From positions 3,849,575-3,913,574 of the forward strand of contig VXAI01000028.1 of the NCBI GenBank assembly GCA_013399305.1: 64,000 bases of DNA, read 5' to 3'. The stretch is from Rostratula benghalensis (Eukaryota > Chordata > Aves > Charadriiformes > Rostratulidae). The position numbers and the translations under genes are program-made. Positions 1 through 11,356 of the stretch are shown piece by piece. Positions within the stretch are counted from its first letter, which is position 1, and each line of letters begins with the position of its first letter. The notes under the pieces were generated by a model. It did not search any database. It was not told the origin of the DNA and saw only the letters and a program-made list of their open reading frames with translations.

Positions 1-135
1 CCAACTTGTACTGGTACCTGCAGTTGTTCTTGCCCAGATGTAGGACTCTACACTTGTCCTTGTTAAATTTCATTAAATTTCTCTCTGCCCAGCTCTCCAG
101 CCTGTCCAGGTCTCTCTGGATGGCAGAGTGTTCTT
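1..135 (-). repeat. Old CR1 LINE fragment, antisense
   Basis: The text reads as the reverse complement of an internal CR1 stretch common in bird genomes: a run about cell-side terms such as TTGTCCTTGTTAAATTTCAT followed by CTCTCCAGCCTGTCCAGGTC and CTCTGGATGGCAG. The same segment occurs in sense orientation around 55270-55350 in this window. It is diverged and has no usable reading frame. It may start left of the window. Confidence 0.7.
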
Positions 136-3100
136 TTCTTTGCTGGGATGTAGCAGGAGCTGTTTCTGGATATAAGAGAAGTTATTGGTGAAAACAGCCT
201 GCACCCCAAAGTGATGATGAGACAGTAGAATTTATTCCACTGCGTGGACCTGTTGATTAAAACCATCATTCATATCACTGAAAAATGAGCCGCCATAGAG
301 ACAAACTACTCCAGAGCCTGCTCTTTCATTCTATAATAATCATTTCACACAACATAATTATCTTCCAAAGTTGCTGATGACAAGGCTAAAATACAAAAAT
401 ATTCAAGAGTATCTCCATGAAGCTTATTGATGTGCTAGCTAAATTTTTAGCACATACAGAGGTTGTGAGAGGTCTTTGTCTGCTTGTCTACATTAACATT
501 TGCATTTGCTGTTCATAAGAAAATATGAGCTTCATCATGTTAATTGCAGCTCTTTCATCTTTCTGCTTCAAACTGTATTATAACTGACCTAGCTTAAATA
601 TGCAGTGCTAAAGGGCTCCAGAAACAGAGGGCTACACATACCACAATCATGTCTACTATCTTATGTGAAGCCCCCCCAAGATGCCCTCCAATTTGTGCTG
701 CAAGGCAGCTATGACACCGGTGCCCAAGCTCTATTATCTAAAGGCAGTGCTGGATTAGCTCTGATAATCTGAGAAGAAAAAGGACACAGGGACATATTTT
801 AGCGTAGTTCTCCTGTGAATGGCACACTCTTATATGAAAACTAAGGGCTTCTGGTAGGTCCTGGTGGCACTGCAAGTGCCCCTGCACATTGTACCACAGC
901 CGTATGTTTGTAGCTACTGTGGTCTACAGCTCACAGCCTAACGTTGTGGCGTAACATCATGCACCATCTGAACAGACAGGGAAGTTTTGCTTTGAAGAGA
1001 AGTCAGTTACCAGAAAGAGGTCAAGCTATTCATTTTGGCTGGTGTGATGAAGAACATCCTAGGAATTACCCAGGTCAGGTTCCCTTGAGCATAAGGTGCA
1101 AAAGTCCAGACCTGATGCACCACAACTCAAGGTGCTTCACAGCCCAGATGGAAGAAGACTTCTGTCCCTGTCTCTCCTATGATGAGAATAGAGTATTTGC
1201 TGTTCCTACTGCTGCTGAGACTTTTATTTCTTGAAAATGCTATCAGCTTTCACACACTGCGTGCTAGAGAGGTTGATGAAGTGTAGCAGCACAGGTGATA
1301 GCCAGGCAGGAGAGATGGATGGATTTGCTTGGGGCTGCAGAGCTGGAGGAACAGCAGTCCCTGATGGCCCCAGCCTGGAGCCAGCTATGGCATTAGGCAG
1401 AGGCACTGGCTGAGCAAAGCCTGTTGGCTCTACACTGTGTGGAAGCAGATTCACCTCTGGAGGGTGTGCTGGATGCTGCACCTTCCCAGGCAGTAGTGTG
1501 AACACTGAAAACATGTTGAGAGCAGGAATGGAGCAGCTAACAGGCTGATGAGAGCTGCCTCCTTATAACGACAGGAAAGACCGCTAAGGACAGCAGCACT
1601 TTTCCTGAGAGCAGACCCACAGAGGAGCAAAGGATGGTGGTGATTAAAGGCTTCTCAACTTGTTCTGCTTTACCTTCTCTCAAACAGGTACCAACAACAG
1701 AGGAAGGCAGATAAAGAGGCCTTATTTCTGGCAATAGCTCCTGAAAGCCTGGCTTTGTGGCAGCTCAGGAGATGCATGCCAAGAAGGAGTGGGATTTGTG
1801 CTCCTTGCAAGAAGGAGGCAATGGAGCAATATGTTTTTAGACAGAAAGTATAAAACCAAAATGAAAATACAGAAGCGTTTGTAACTTATCTGAGGGCTAC
1901 GAGCTGTATCTTGCAGATTCAGGAAGGCAGCTTGGTCGAGTTCCTCTGGAGGCGCCAAACCCTGACTGGGAGCTGGGCCAGAACACTCAACACTCAGGAA
2001 AACACTGCTGGAAGATCACAATTCATCCATACAAAAGCAATTAGGATTTTCCAAGTGAAATAATTAAGTCCAGGCAAGTATATATGGAAACTATGCAGTG
2101 CTCTGATGCCTTCTGGGGAAGTAGGACATTGACAAGCTGGAGCAATACCCGCTGAAGGCCACCACGATGGCTGGGGGCACTGAGCAGCTACACTTAGGCA
2201 GACTCCCACAGAAATGGGGGAATTTCCATCCTTGGGATTCTAAGCAAGAGGATTTAAACTACAACCAAGCCCCCACAAAGACCATCTTCACCAAAGCCTG
2301 ACCTGGCACTGCCAGACTGGTTGACAAAAATGACGCCTTTGGTTCTGTTCAGTAACTTGCCCAAAATGCTTTGGGAGGAGAGATGAGAAATGAAATTGAT
2401 TCAGGTAAAACAATGGATCATCGCAGGTGAAAAGGACACCTAACACACACACAAACACACACACACAAACACACATGCTTGTCTGTTACTGAGAAGGGAT
2501 TTTGTATGGAAGAATCCTCTGCAACAGCTTATCCAAAGCAGAATGTTTATTTTACCTGCTCAGCTCGCTGCAGGGTGCTTCCTCTGTTTTCCTGTACAGA
2601 CAAGCTTCTGTAACAGAGACCACTAAATATCTCTGATATATACTGGTACGTATAACTAGAGAATGTGTTGACAGGCAGAAGCAATTTAGTTTCAGTCAGG
2701 TTTCATTTTTAAATCCTCAGTCCCTGACCTTCGAAAAAAGCTTGGCCATGGTAAGCGCAGGAAGCACATCTGTCATTGCGCTGGGGGAAATAAAAGGAAG
2801 CCAAAAAACCTGAGCATGTCTATTTTGAAAATTAGCTGTTTGCAATTTTTGCTTTGCATTTAATAAGCTTCTGATTAAGGAAGGTTTTCAGGGTTTCCCA
2901 AATTCGGTTTCTTTTCCAGCTTAAGTCCATTTGATATCTGTACGCTCAAGAAAAGCCCACGTTTAAGTCAGAAAATCTGCAATAATATTAATATTGAACA
3001 GAAAGGAATGTGGGAGTTGGACTATTTGGCAGTTTTAAGAAAAGTATTTAGAGGTGTACTTAACCCAAGAGATAACCCATTATTGTCATCAACCAGCAGT

Positions 3101-4233
3101 TTCAAATGACAAAGAGAAGTGACTTTTTCCAGTGTGGAAAGGAGGCAGCAAATGTTGGGACCTGACTGATTATGCCAGGGCTTCCTCCCCTAATTGCCAC
3201 TCCAACTCAGAGTTCCCTGGTGGCCTCCATCAAGTCATTCCTCCTGTCTTACCTAATTTTCTCAACTGCAGAAGTGAGATATTACTGACTCATATAGGAT
3301 TTACAAAGGGAAAAGGATTAATTTTGTCTTATAAAACATGACTTAGAGATGCCAGCTGTAGTTAAAGGCCCAGTGCGTGCAGCAGCAGAGAAACATGGGA
3401 TCTCTTGTATTAAGAGTTTGCTACTTAATCAGATGGGGCTGACCAAGTGAGGGAAAGAAGTGCTTACATAACTAAATGGTAAACAGTTACTCTGATGAAT
3501 TATTCTTTGCTTTTATTTATTATTTTATTTCCTTTCCCTCTATTTTTAATTTTATTTTTCCATTCATCTAACTTGAAGTCCATTGAATAATTTGTGATTC
3601 TGTTAAATGAACAATTCATATGATGAATTTTGTACTTCTTTTTCTTTATAAATATACCCATTTTGTTCCACACTGTAAATTGGCAATTGCTGACAGGGTT
3701 ACCTAAAACTTTGAAATTGTTTGTGGCAGGGACTTCTTCTTCTACTGCTCAGGTTGCCCAAACAAGACAGACATGCTAAGTGCTTAAGATCACCTTAAAA
3801 ATGTGGAAGAACTTCTGCCTGAGGCAGTCCTGCTGCTCTCAAGACCTGTGCCGAGTCTTCTGGTTTTCTGGAGAGAATCATTAACATTTTCATGTCAAGT
3901 GAAACTTGATAAATCTCCACTGGGGGTCTCTGTTCTTCATAGTTTTCAACTATTAATGCCAGCTCAATGCCCTGAGACTGTCCCAAGTTCTTCAACAGGA
4001 AGGAGCCCTGGTAGCCTCCATGGAGTACAGGAGGACTGTATATAAAACCTTCCCAAAGGGAGGTCCTGACTAACCATCCAAGTCAGGTGCTCTACAGAGA
4101 GCATTGGAAAGTGTATTCTCCAGCACTATTTAGTTTTCCCAAATAATCCCCCATTGGATATTTTTGGTAATCAAAAATAAGCTCTTTCACTCACATGCAG
4201 AGAAAGCTTGATAGCCATGAACAAGATCCTTAA
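136..4233. other. Gene-free stretch
   Basis: I see no exon with protein similarity, no CpG island and no young transposon here. The open frames are short, lack any recognisable domain and occur on both strands. The only clear feature is the CA microsatellite at 2443-2474. The stretch is AT-rich with scattered stops, as expected of avian intergenic DNA. Confidence 0.6.
2443..2474. repeat. Imperfect (CA)n microsatellite
   Basis: An ACACAC tract is interrupted by two ACAAAC variants. It is a simple sequence repeat and likely length-polymorphic. Confidence 0.9.
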
Positions 4234-4370
4234 AGAATCACAGAATGGTTGAGGTTGGAAAGGACCTCTTGAGATTATCTAGTCCAATATGTCTGCTCAA
4301 GCATGGTCAGCCAGAGCAGGTTGCCCAGGTCTGTGTCCACTTGGGTTTTGAATGTCCCTACAGATGGAGG
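4234..4370 (-). repeat. CR1 3' end, antisense
   Basis: It begins with AATCACAGAATGGTTGAGGT and continues GGAAAGGACC, ATCTAGTCCA and GGTTGCCCAGGTC, the reverse complement of the CR1 3' terminus. Only about 135 bases remain, which is typical of 5'-truncated CR1 copies. Confidence 0.85.
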
Positions 4371-4380
4371 GCTTCTGAGA

Positions 4381-4500
4381 CCCATAGCATTCTATGATTC
4401 TATGCCACTGTAATACATTCAATCTCCTGGAAATTGGACCAGGTCTAAGCAGGAGATGGACTAGTGGCCCACCAAAGGTTCCTTCCAACCCAAATTATTT
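4381..4500 (+). repeat. CR1 3' tip, sense orientation
   Basis: The CR1 terminal 8-base repeat ATTCTATGATTCTATG is present at 4389-4404. A diverged CR1 3' tip (GATGGACTAG, then GGTTCCTTCCAACCC) follows at about 4450-4490. It faces the opposite way to the copy immediately to its left. The exact split between the two fragments is uncertain. Confidence 0.65.
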
Positions 4501-7500
4501 TACAAGACCACAAGAGCTGGGATCATAATTCTGGCAAGGTGCCTTCAGTTTTAGAAGAGCTTTCACAGTTATAAGGAAACATTTGAAACAATGGCTCCTT
4601 GCCCATGGTTCAACCTAGAGCTGGAGTTCAGAGAAAGGGAAAAATGCAGACCTAAAAGTGATTAGGGGGCTACAGAGGATGGTCCAGAGGAAGATAAGGG
4701 TGGATGCTAGAACATCTGAGGCATATTGAGTCTCTGGATGGAGGGAGTCCCCTGGAGTACAGATCAGCCTACAGCTCTCTGACCTGAGCACTTCTCCATC
4801 TAGAGAGGGCCTTGGAGCCCAGCATAAACCTAGCCTGGGTGTTCATGTATGGCTCAGGGCTGAGACAATAAGAAAGGCCAGAGATACAGCAGGGTTTTGA
4901 GAATGCCAGAAATAAAAGACCACTTCTGTGAGCAATAGTGTTTCAGAAGCAGCTGACCTTTTTAAAGGGTCTGAGATCCAATTCAGAGAAGCATTTAAGG
5001 AAAGGCACCAGTGAGCAAGATCTACCATTAAAACATTACTACAAGTCCTCAGTGGCTAGGAAATCCACTGCCAAAATCTGAGAGAAGACAAAAGTTACCT
5101 ATTGCTGGTAATTTATTAGTCAAGTTAATTAACACAATACTTTGTTTTAACTTAAGGATCCCATACTGACTGATAAAGTTTGTTAAGGTTTCAAAAATTT
5201 CCAATGATATACTTTCTTTTTTTTTTTTCTTTTTAACTTAAGAAATGATATGCATTTAAGGCACAAAAAGAATGTTTCAATTGAAAAGGTCAATGCTTTC
5301 AAGTTAACAAATTCATAATTTAATACTGTCTGTGGAATACAAATTTGACCCTGTGATATGCATACCCAGTAATTATGTGCTTACACACTGGTTTGCAGAC
5401 ATTGAGTGTCATGTGTTCTTAAACCTCTCCTAGTGCAGCTGTGTGTGTCACACAGACATACTGTCCATACCTTATAGTTTGCTACTGTACCACTCATTAT
5501 TAGTTGCCTCTAATTTTCTTGTCTTGTTCCCACTCAACTCAATTAGCAGGCTATGACTGAACACTATTTGACAGTAAGCAAGAAGCCTCAAGTAAAAGAC
5601 AGGAAATTTGTCTTTAGAAAAGAAAAATGGGAAGATTACCAGAGCATATAATGAGATATATAAATAAATAGGTCAGTATTTTATTGAGTCACAATGGAGC
5701 ATCCAGGACATTAGTATGTGCCCAAGCCAGTAGTTTTCTTCTTTGCTATTCTGGTCATAAATCTAAAGTGGTGTCAAACATCACAGAACATTTGGATGCT
5801 TCTCCATTAATAAGGAACTGGGACCTGTTTTAGGAGCAAGGTAAGACTGAGCTGCCAGGTAAGAAGTGAAGGCATTATCTTATTACTGTTAACTATTACT
5901 TTGGGTACCAAACTGAAAAAGAATGCATTATCTAGTTGCTGTTTTCACTTGACTTTAGAAACGCTGAAGGATGGGGTAAAAGTCACATCAGTGCACCACA
6001 AGAGATACAAATATTTGCGTACAGGTTATTTACTTAATGTACAATTTCTCCAGACTAACTGTCCTGGGATCAAAAACAGCACCTTAACTTTTCTAGCAAT
6101 AAAAATTTTCAGGAAAAGAACTGAAAGAAATAGCAAATTTTATTCTCCCTCCCCCCCGCCTTTCTCATTCTTTCCATCTTTATTCTCTTTTGAAGTCTAA
6201 TTCTTCCTCTTTTCATGTTGCTGCTGGAAAAGAGCGAAAGAAGGAAAAGCAAACACGGAAGAAATAAAGCAAAGATTAAACTGCATTCCTGCACTTGGGA
6301 ACACCACAATGCTTTGGGGCTTTAAAAAACAATTTTCATTCAGTGAGGAACTGAATTCAATTTTAATCTGGTGAAAACTGAATTTCCTGTTATCTATCAT
6401 GCAGGTATAATGCTCTGCTGTAAGGATTTCAATCAAACAGGAGGGAGGGGAAAAAAAAAAAAGAAGATGCTGCTTCAATATGAGTTGTTTCCCAATAGCT
6501 CCCCAAGACTGCTAGAGTGCCTGCAAAAAGCTGCTGACCACTGAAGGGACTCTACCAGCTCGCACTGCACTTGTCTTTCTGCTCTCATATCTCTGAAACT
6601 CTCCTGAGTGCAATCCAAACCACAAAACCTAAATTTGAACCGCCACTTTCTCAGCAGAATAAACCAAAAATTTAGGGAAACCATTGAAAAGCTAACAGAA
6701 AATTAAACATTATTGAAATTATTCAATTTATAAAATAAAAACATACATTTTCTACTTGGGTCTTCCCTTTTCAAAGAGAGAAAAATAGGCCAAGTCCAGC
6801 ATGGAGCAGATCTCAATGAACACCCGTGGCTGGCAGCAGAAGAAGCCTGCCCCAGTAGCAAGGCTGCTGAGTTCAGAGGGTGATTGCCCCCTCAGCTCCT
6901 GCTTTCCAGCTCCATTTTCTCTTGCCTTGGGATGCCCGTAGTTCTGTCCACAGTAATGTGAGCTGCAATAGGAAGACCAAAAGAAGAATGCATTGGCTAG
7001 AAACCTTGGTCCCCAGCAAGTGCCTCAAAGCCCCTGTAAAGCTTCCAAGCCTCCTGGAGATCTGATTGCAAGATATATTTTTTAGGAAAACTATCCGTTG
7101 TTATTGCTTGGCTAGTAGCATCAGGAACACAATGGTGGTATGGATCAGAAAATAAGCAGAGCATTAGGATCTACTTAGAAGAACAGCTCACTAATTTTAC
7201 AGAGTTTAACTGTGCTCTCAAGATTTTTAAGAATATATAGCTCCCTACAACAGGGAACCATGTGGCCAAATCAAACCACAGCTGACAGACGCTGAACCTC
7301 CCCAAAGGTGCTGTCCCCATTTTCAGTAGCCAGCAATTTTGGCAAGCCCCAAATAAAAGCTAATCTAACCTTTCTGAAAGATCACTGTTTATATTCTTAA
7401 AAGCCCAGTATATTCATCAAGCCCAGTAGCAAAAGCAAATGCTTGCTCTCCCATGAAAACGCTTTCCAACCATCCTGCAAGGAGAGCAAGCAGAAGTTGA

Positions 7501-8520
7501 TTTTTGTCTGAAGACCTTTTGAAAAGGAAAAAGCCTATCTTGAATCAGAGTCTGTCTCTCCCTGTAGCTTTCCCACTGCCATGGCTGCTACAACACTGGC
7601 AGGAACACTTTTGAGCACCAGCAGGAAGGCCAGCCAAGTTTGCAACAGCGTGGAGAGCTACAGCGGCAATGTTGCCCCCAAAGCACTGCTCCTCTGCATG
7701 AGTCTCTCTTCCCCTCTAAGGGAGCTGCTATTGAATTCACCTGACCCTAAGACAGATTGTTTGGTTCACTTTCTTTCCACCCCTTCTAATGCACCAGTTT
7801 GCAGAGGAAGCTGTAATCAGCCTGATTCAAGCCTGCCGTGAGATCTCGAGCATACAACCTCCTCCACCCCAGAGGAAATCCTAAATCACGCTGCTGAGAA
7901 CAACCAGATGCCTTCTCTGAGAGGCACAGCAAACCTGAGGGAATGACTCAATATCTTAGCTCACATTGCAGATGAATTCATTTAATCTTCTTGCTTAACA
8001 CAAGAAACAGCAAACCCTGTGCAGAAGTAGAGCATTAATCAGTAATTTCTTGAACAGGCCTGAGTAAAGTGATGTGGCATCCCAAGGGTTAATGCCATCT
8101 AGGGAAGGATACAGTGAAAACCCTTGGAGGAGTGTAGTAATTATAGTGCAAAGCCCAAGTTGGGTGACAGCCAGCAGTGCAGCTTGTGGACATGTCACTG
8201 CCACCCCATGGGTCACCTACTGGCAAAATATCTTTATGCTTATGAATACAGTAAGATAGAACCCAGGGCAGGCCTGAAGTCTTGACTGTTCCCAGACATT
8301 ACAGATGGGGGGGGGGGAGGAGGAAAAAGTACTACTTTTGAAGTGTTTTCTTCACCCACACTAGAGCCTCTCGTTTTAATGTTTATTCATTCACTAAGAA
8401 CTTCTTAATAGAGAAATCATACCTTGAAAATAAAAAAGATTAAAAAAAAATTGTAGTGGTTCTGGGTAGCTGGCAGTTTGTGTCTTTTAAAACCAGAGAT
8501 AACTGACTTGCTCGGAACGA
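4501..8520. other. Gene-free stretch
   Basis: No exon, RNA gene or well-preserved transposon is recognisable. The open frames seen on either strand are 60-100 codons, without domain character and without convincing splice borders. A run of 11 G lies at 8307-8317. Confidence 0.55.
8307..8317. repeat. Poly-G run (11 G)
   Basis: An uninterrupted G run is followed by a GAGGAGG purine tail. It is a simple repeat, prone to length error in sequencing. Confidence 0.9.
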
Positions 8521-8521
8521 T

Positions 8522-8607
8522 GGGAAGGGAAGATGGAAGGATAGAAGGGAAGATGGAAGAATGGAAATATCATCCCTCCCCCTCCCAAAAAAAAAAAAAA
8601 AAAAAAA
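8522..8607. repeat. Purine-rich tract ending in A21
   Basis: Imperfect repeats of GGAAGAT and GGAAGG at 8522-8570 are followed by a short pyrimidine break and then 21 consecutive A at 8587-8607. The tract directly abuts the CpG island to its right. It shows no retrogene body on its left, so the A run is read as a simple repeat rather than a retroposed tail. Confidence 0.8.
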
Positions 8608-9115
8608 GCTGCTGCTGCCGGTCTGGTGTTGGCAAAGCTACCTCCCAGATGCGGGCACTGCTGGCTCCGGCGGGGACACCAGGGCTGCGGGTGACCTCAA
8701 ACGAGGGGGATCGGGAGGGTACCCCGCCTCTGCCAGCGCCCCTGCCCCGGTCACGCCGAGTCGCCGACAGGTGGCGCCCTTGCGCCGCGGGCGGCCGGGC
8801 GCACTGCTCTCCTCCTCCTTGGAGAACCGTCAAAATACAACACTTACAAGACAAAATTTTTTAAAGTTTTTTTGTTTGTTTGTTTTGCTGTTTTGTTTGT
8901 TTTTCCCCTTCTAAAACGAAAGACTAGGTACTCTAACAACCAGGCTTTTTTAGCAAAACGACGCCAGAGCCGTGGAGCACAGCCTGCTCTGGCCCGCACA
9001 GGTCAGCCCCCCCCGTGCCCCAGCGCTGACCCGCGTGGATCCGTCCCGAAGGAAACCCACATTTGGGCATCACTGCCGGGGAACGGTAAAATAACGCGGG
9101 GACAGAGAAGGACGA
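8608..9115. promoter_or_regulatory. Orphan CpG island, candidate promoter or insulator
   Basis: GC and CpG content rise sharply against AT-rich flanks, strongest at 8625-8815 and again at 8960-9110, split by a T-rich (TTTG)n stretch at 8865-8905. CpG islands in vertebrates usually mark promoters that are active in the germ line or in many tissues. No coding exon inside it can be supported: the overlapping open frames on both strands are low-complexity consequences of high GC. It lies about 2 kb upstream of the SDR-like exon at 10960, and about 190 bases before a possible exon at 9298, so it could be the promoter of a non-coding or alternative transcript. Direction is unknown. Confidence 0.55.
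8764..8777 (+). promoter_or_regulatory. CTCF-like motif
   Basis: CCGACAGGTGGCGC matches the CTCF core pattern CCASYAGRKGGCRS at all but one position. It sits in the CpG island. Binding is an inference from the motif alone. Confidence 0.4.
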
Positions 9116-9297
9116 TCTAAGCCCATCTCCCCAGCAGCACAGGGCTCCCCGCTCCTGCCTTTTAGGGTGACCTTAGGGCTCCGGTATTCAGAGAAACATA
9201 GGAGGCTTTTAGTGCTCAGTCAGTACACCTAGCAAGGAGGGGCTGCAAATTCATCACTTGCAGAGGCAATGTTTTGGGGTTTTCTCTTTTTTGGCAG

Positions 9298-9461
9298 CAC
9301 AAAGGATCAGAAAATTATACTGGCCAACACTCTGAGGATGCAGGAGGCTCAGGCTGCCAGCTTGAAGCCTGGCAGGTATCGCCCTGCCAAATTGCAGACA
9401 AGAGCTTGTCCTGATCTGGTCTTCCGGCATGAAGAGCTGGAAAATTTTGAAAAAGCACTTT
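9298..9461 (+). other. Possible internal exon of unknown transcript
   Basis: A strong acceptor (a pyrimidine run followed by TTGGCAG, AG at 9296-9297) is followed by 164 bases without a stop in one frame, and then by a GTGAGTAAG donor at 9462. The translation is balanced and charged in its second half (about residues DLVFRHEELENFEKAL) and uses many C/G-ending codons, which is why it is listed. I do not recognise a family. The base before the donor is T rather than G, which weakens it. The position just downstream of the orphan CpG island would suit an exon of a transcript starting there. It may equally be a chance open frame. Confidence 0.25.
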
Positions 9462-10860
9462 GTGAGTAAGATGACATTCATCCCCCCACCCCAATACACA
9501 CAGTCCCACTGCCTCTGCTTATGAACCATTTAAAGACAAACTGGATGCTTTGTCCACTTCAAATTGATACACGTCTGGGTGGGATGTGCAGGGTGGTTTT
9601 GGGGCGCACCTAGCAGCAACTCCAACCCAAAAGTGCCCGGAGCTGGACTGCTGTGATAGCGCAGTGCTACTGAACTGTGAGATGGGACGTGCACGTTCAC
9701 ACGGAGGATGAACAAGAAGGACCAGTGAAACATGTGTGGGTCATGCTGACAGCCTGTCCCACACCCCCAGTACTTTTCCAGTTAGAGCGGGGAATAAACA
9801 CAACACCCACTTGCAACTCTACACACCCAGCAGAACACACCTTTTCAGGGGAACCCTTTATATCAATCTACATTAAAAATAAAAATTAAATAATGAAAAA
9901 AGGAAGACACTATTTAAAGAGCAGGTTCCAACACTGAGGTTCTAACAGTGACCTGACCAAGAAGGGCAGGATCTTGCCTCCAACCTCAGTGTCTGCTTCA
10001 GAGGAAGCAGTAAGAGAGCTGGCAGCTAGGAAGCTGTGAGCTTATGTGGGAGCCTCCCTCCTGGAGGTCAGCTGAGCCTTGACACTGCAGCATTTACCTT
10101 CACCAGTCTCAATACTAGGTCTACCAGGTTCTTCCCAACTCCGCAGGGGACCTGCTGTGCTCCACATCCAAAGGTCATTGCTGCAGTCAGGGATAAATAC
10201 AGCTCTTGCCATAGCACTGCTCTGCCTGCCACTCTGCCAGCCTCAGAAATAGCGAGGACCTCCCTAAAATCTCTGTCCTCATTCCAAAAAAGCCCTCTTT
10301 CCAGCATCCAGTTTCTGTTGTCTCTGACGTGAATGAACCCTCCCAGAGTGACACAGTCCCTACAGCCAGGCAGCACAGTGTTCCCGGTGTGCCAGGTTTT
10401 ACAGCAGAACAAAAGCTGGTTTCATGGGGTAGGGTTTCCAGTTCAGTGTCTGATTGGGCCCTTTACCAGACTTAGGGAAATTGCTTGCTTTACAGAAGTA
10501 GCGAGAGTGGTAAATTTAAGAGAGTTGTAGCATGCCTAGCAGATACAGGGATTATTTCTACTCCGTGGCTCCCAATGCCAGGCACACACTACCTTAAGAA
10601 ATCCCTTAAGAATGGCTGCTTCAAAATAACCTATATACATCAACGGGGCTAGAGACAATGCACGATGAAATGCCCTTACAAAACAAATTCTTACATGTCA
10701 GCCTAGCAGAGCATCCAAGTGCACAGCAAAGCCAAGACAAACACAGCGCTGGGCTCTCCTGAAAGCCTAGGTGGTTTGAAAGATCTCCATTGTTGCTCTG
10801 TCCCAGAAAAGTGATTCATCCTCCCCTCAGGGTCTTGACTTGCCTCTGCCCGTTTCGCAA
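9462..10860. other. No gene seen
   Basis: This is moderately GC-balanced DNA with short overlapping open frames on both strands and no recognisable domain. It lies between the orphan CpG island and the TATA promoter of the upstream SDR-like exon. Confidence 0.5.
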
Positions 10861-10871
10861 CCCTGCCTGGC

Positions 10872-10878
10872 TTTATAA
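10872..10878 (+). promoter_or_regulatory. TATA-like box for upstream SDR exon
   Basis: TTTATAA lies 82-88 bases before the ATG at 10960. A start site about 25-30 bases downstream (near 10905) would leave a 5' UTR of about 55 bases. The surroundings are not a CpG island, unlike the promoter of the main exon 1, which suggests regulated or tissue-restricted expression. This is inferred from position and motif only. Confidence 0.45.
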
Positions 10879-10959
10879 CAGCGTGGTTGTGCCGGGTGAC
10901 TCCTAGCAGATTTCTCGTCTTGGTTGCGAGTGAGGACGCGGTGGCTAATCCTTCTAAAG

Positions 10960-11356
10960 ATGATTTTCCTCCTGCAGCATTTCTTTTTGCTGGCCATAGA
11001 CTTATTACTTGCGATGACCCTTTCCTGCCTCTTTTATGCCTTTATATGCATTTCCGTCGCATTTTTGACCTGCTTCATTATCATCTTCTCCTTCGGCATT
11101 GTGGAGAGGAATATTGATGTGAAAGGGAAAGCAATTGTAGTTCTCGTGTCCAACAGCTCCATTGGGAGGATGTTTGCAAGGAACCTGGATAAAGCAGGTT
11201 TCAGGGTGTCTGCTGCACACTGGCCTCCTCAAGAGAAGGGGACAGCTACAGAAGAAGAGTGCTTTTCAAGCATGGAGGTAGCCCAGCTCCACATGACTGA
11301 AGATGAGTATCAGAAGACAATGAAAACCTTCATAGAAAGCCACTTATCCCTGAAAG
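10960..11356 (+). CDS. Upstream SDR-like first exon (alternative exon 1 or paralogue relic)
   Basis: The exon is open from the ATG at 10960 to a donor (AAAG then gtaatt) at 11357: 132 codons plus one base, phase 1. Residues 3-46 are hydrophobic, enough for one or two membrane passes. Residues 54-88 look like the start of a Rossmann fold (VKGKAIVVLVSNSSIG, then a helix, then GFRVSAA). The last 28 residues align without gaps to the end of the main exon 1: EVAQLHMT against RVLQLDVT, and ESHLSLKG against LSHLPERG. Joined to the exon at 50677 it gives an in-frame GFWG and a 342-residue protein. The usual TGxxxGxG cofactor motif is degraded, with only the last glycine (residue 69) kept. An intact frame of this length, a TATA box and a donor argue against a decayed copy, but transcription is unproven. 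It could be the first exon of a tandem paralogue whose other exons were lost. Confidence 0.6.

Noticed and set aside
8478..8914. Overlapping frames of 94-128 codons on both strands through the A21 run and CpG island
   Set aside because: Each includes a homopolymer (KKKKKK or FFFFFF) and has no domain; no splice or start context supports them.
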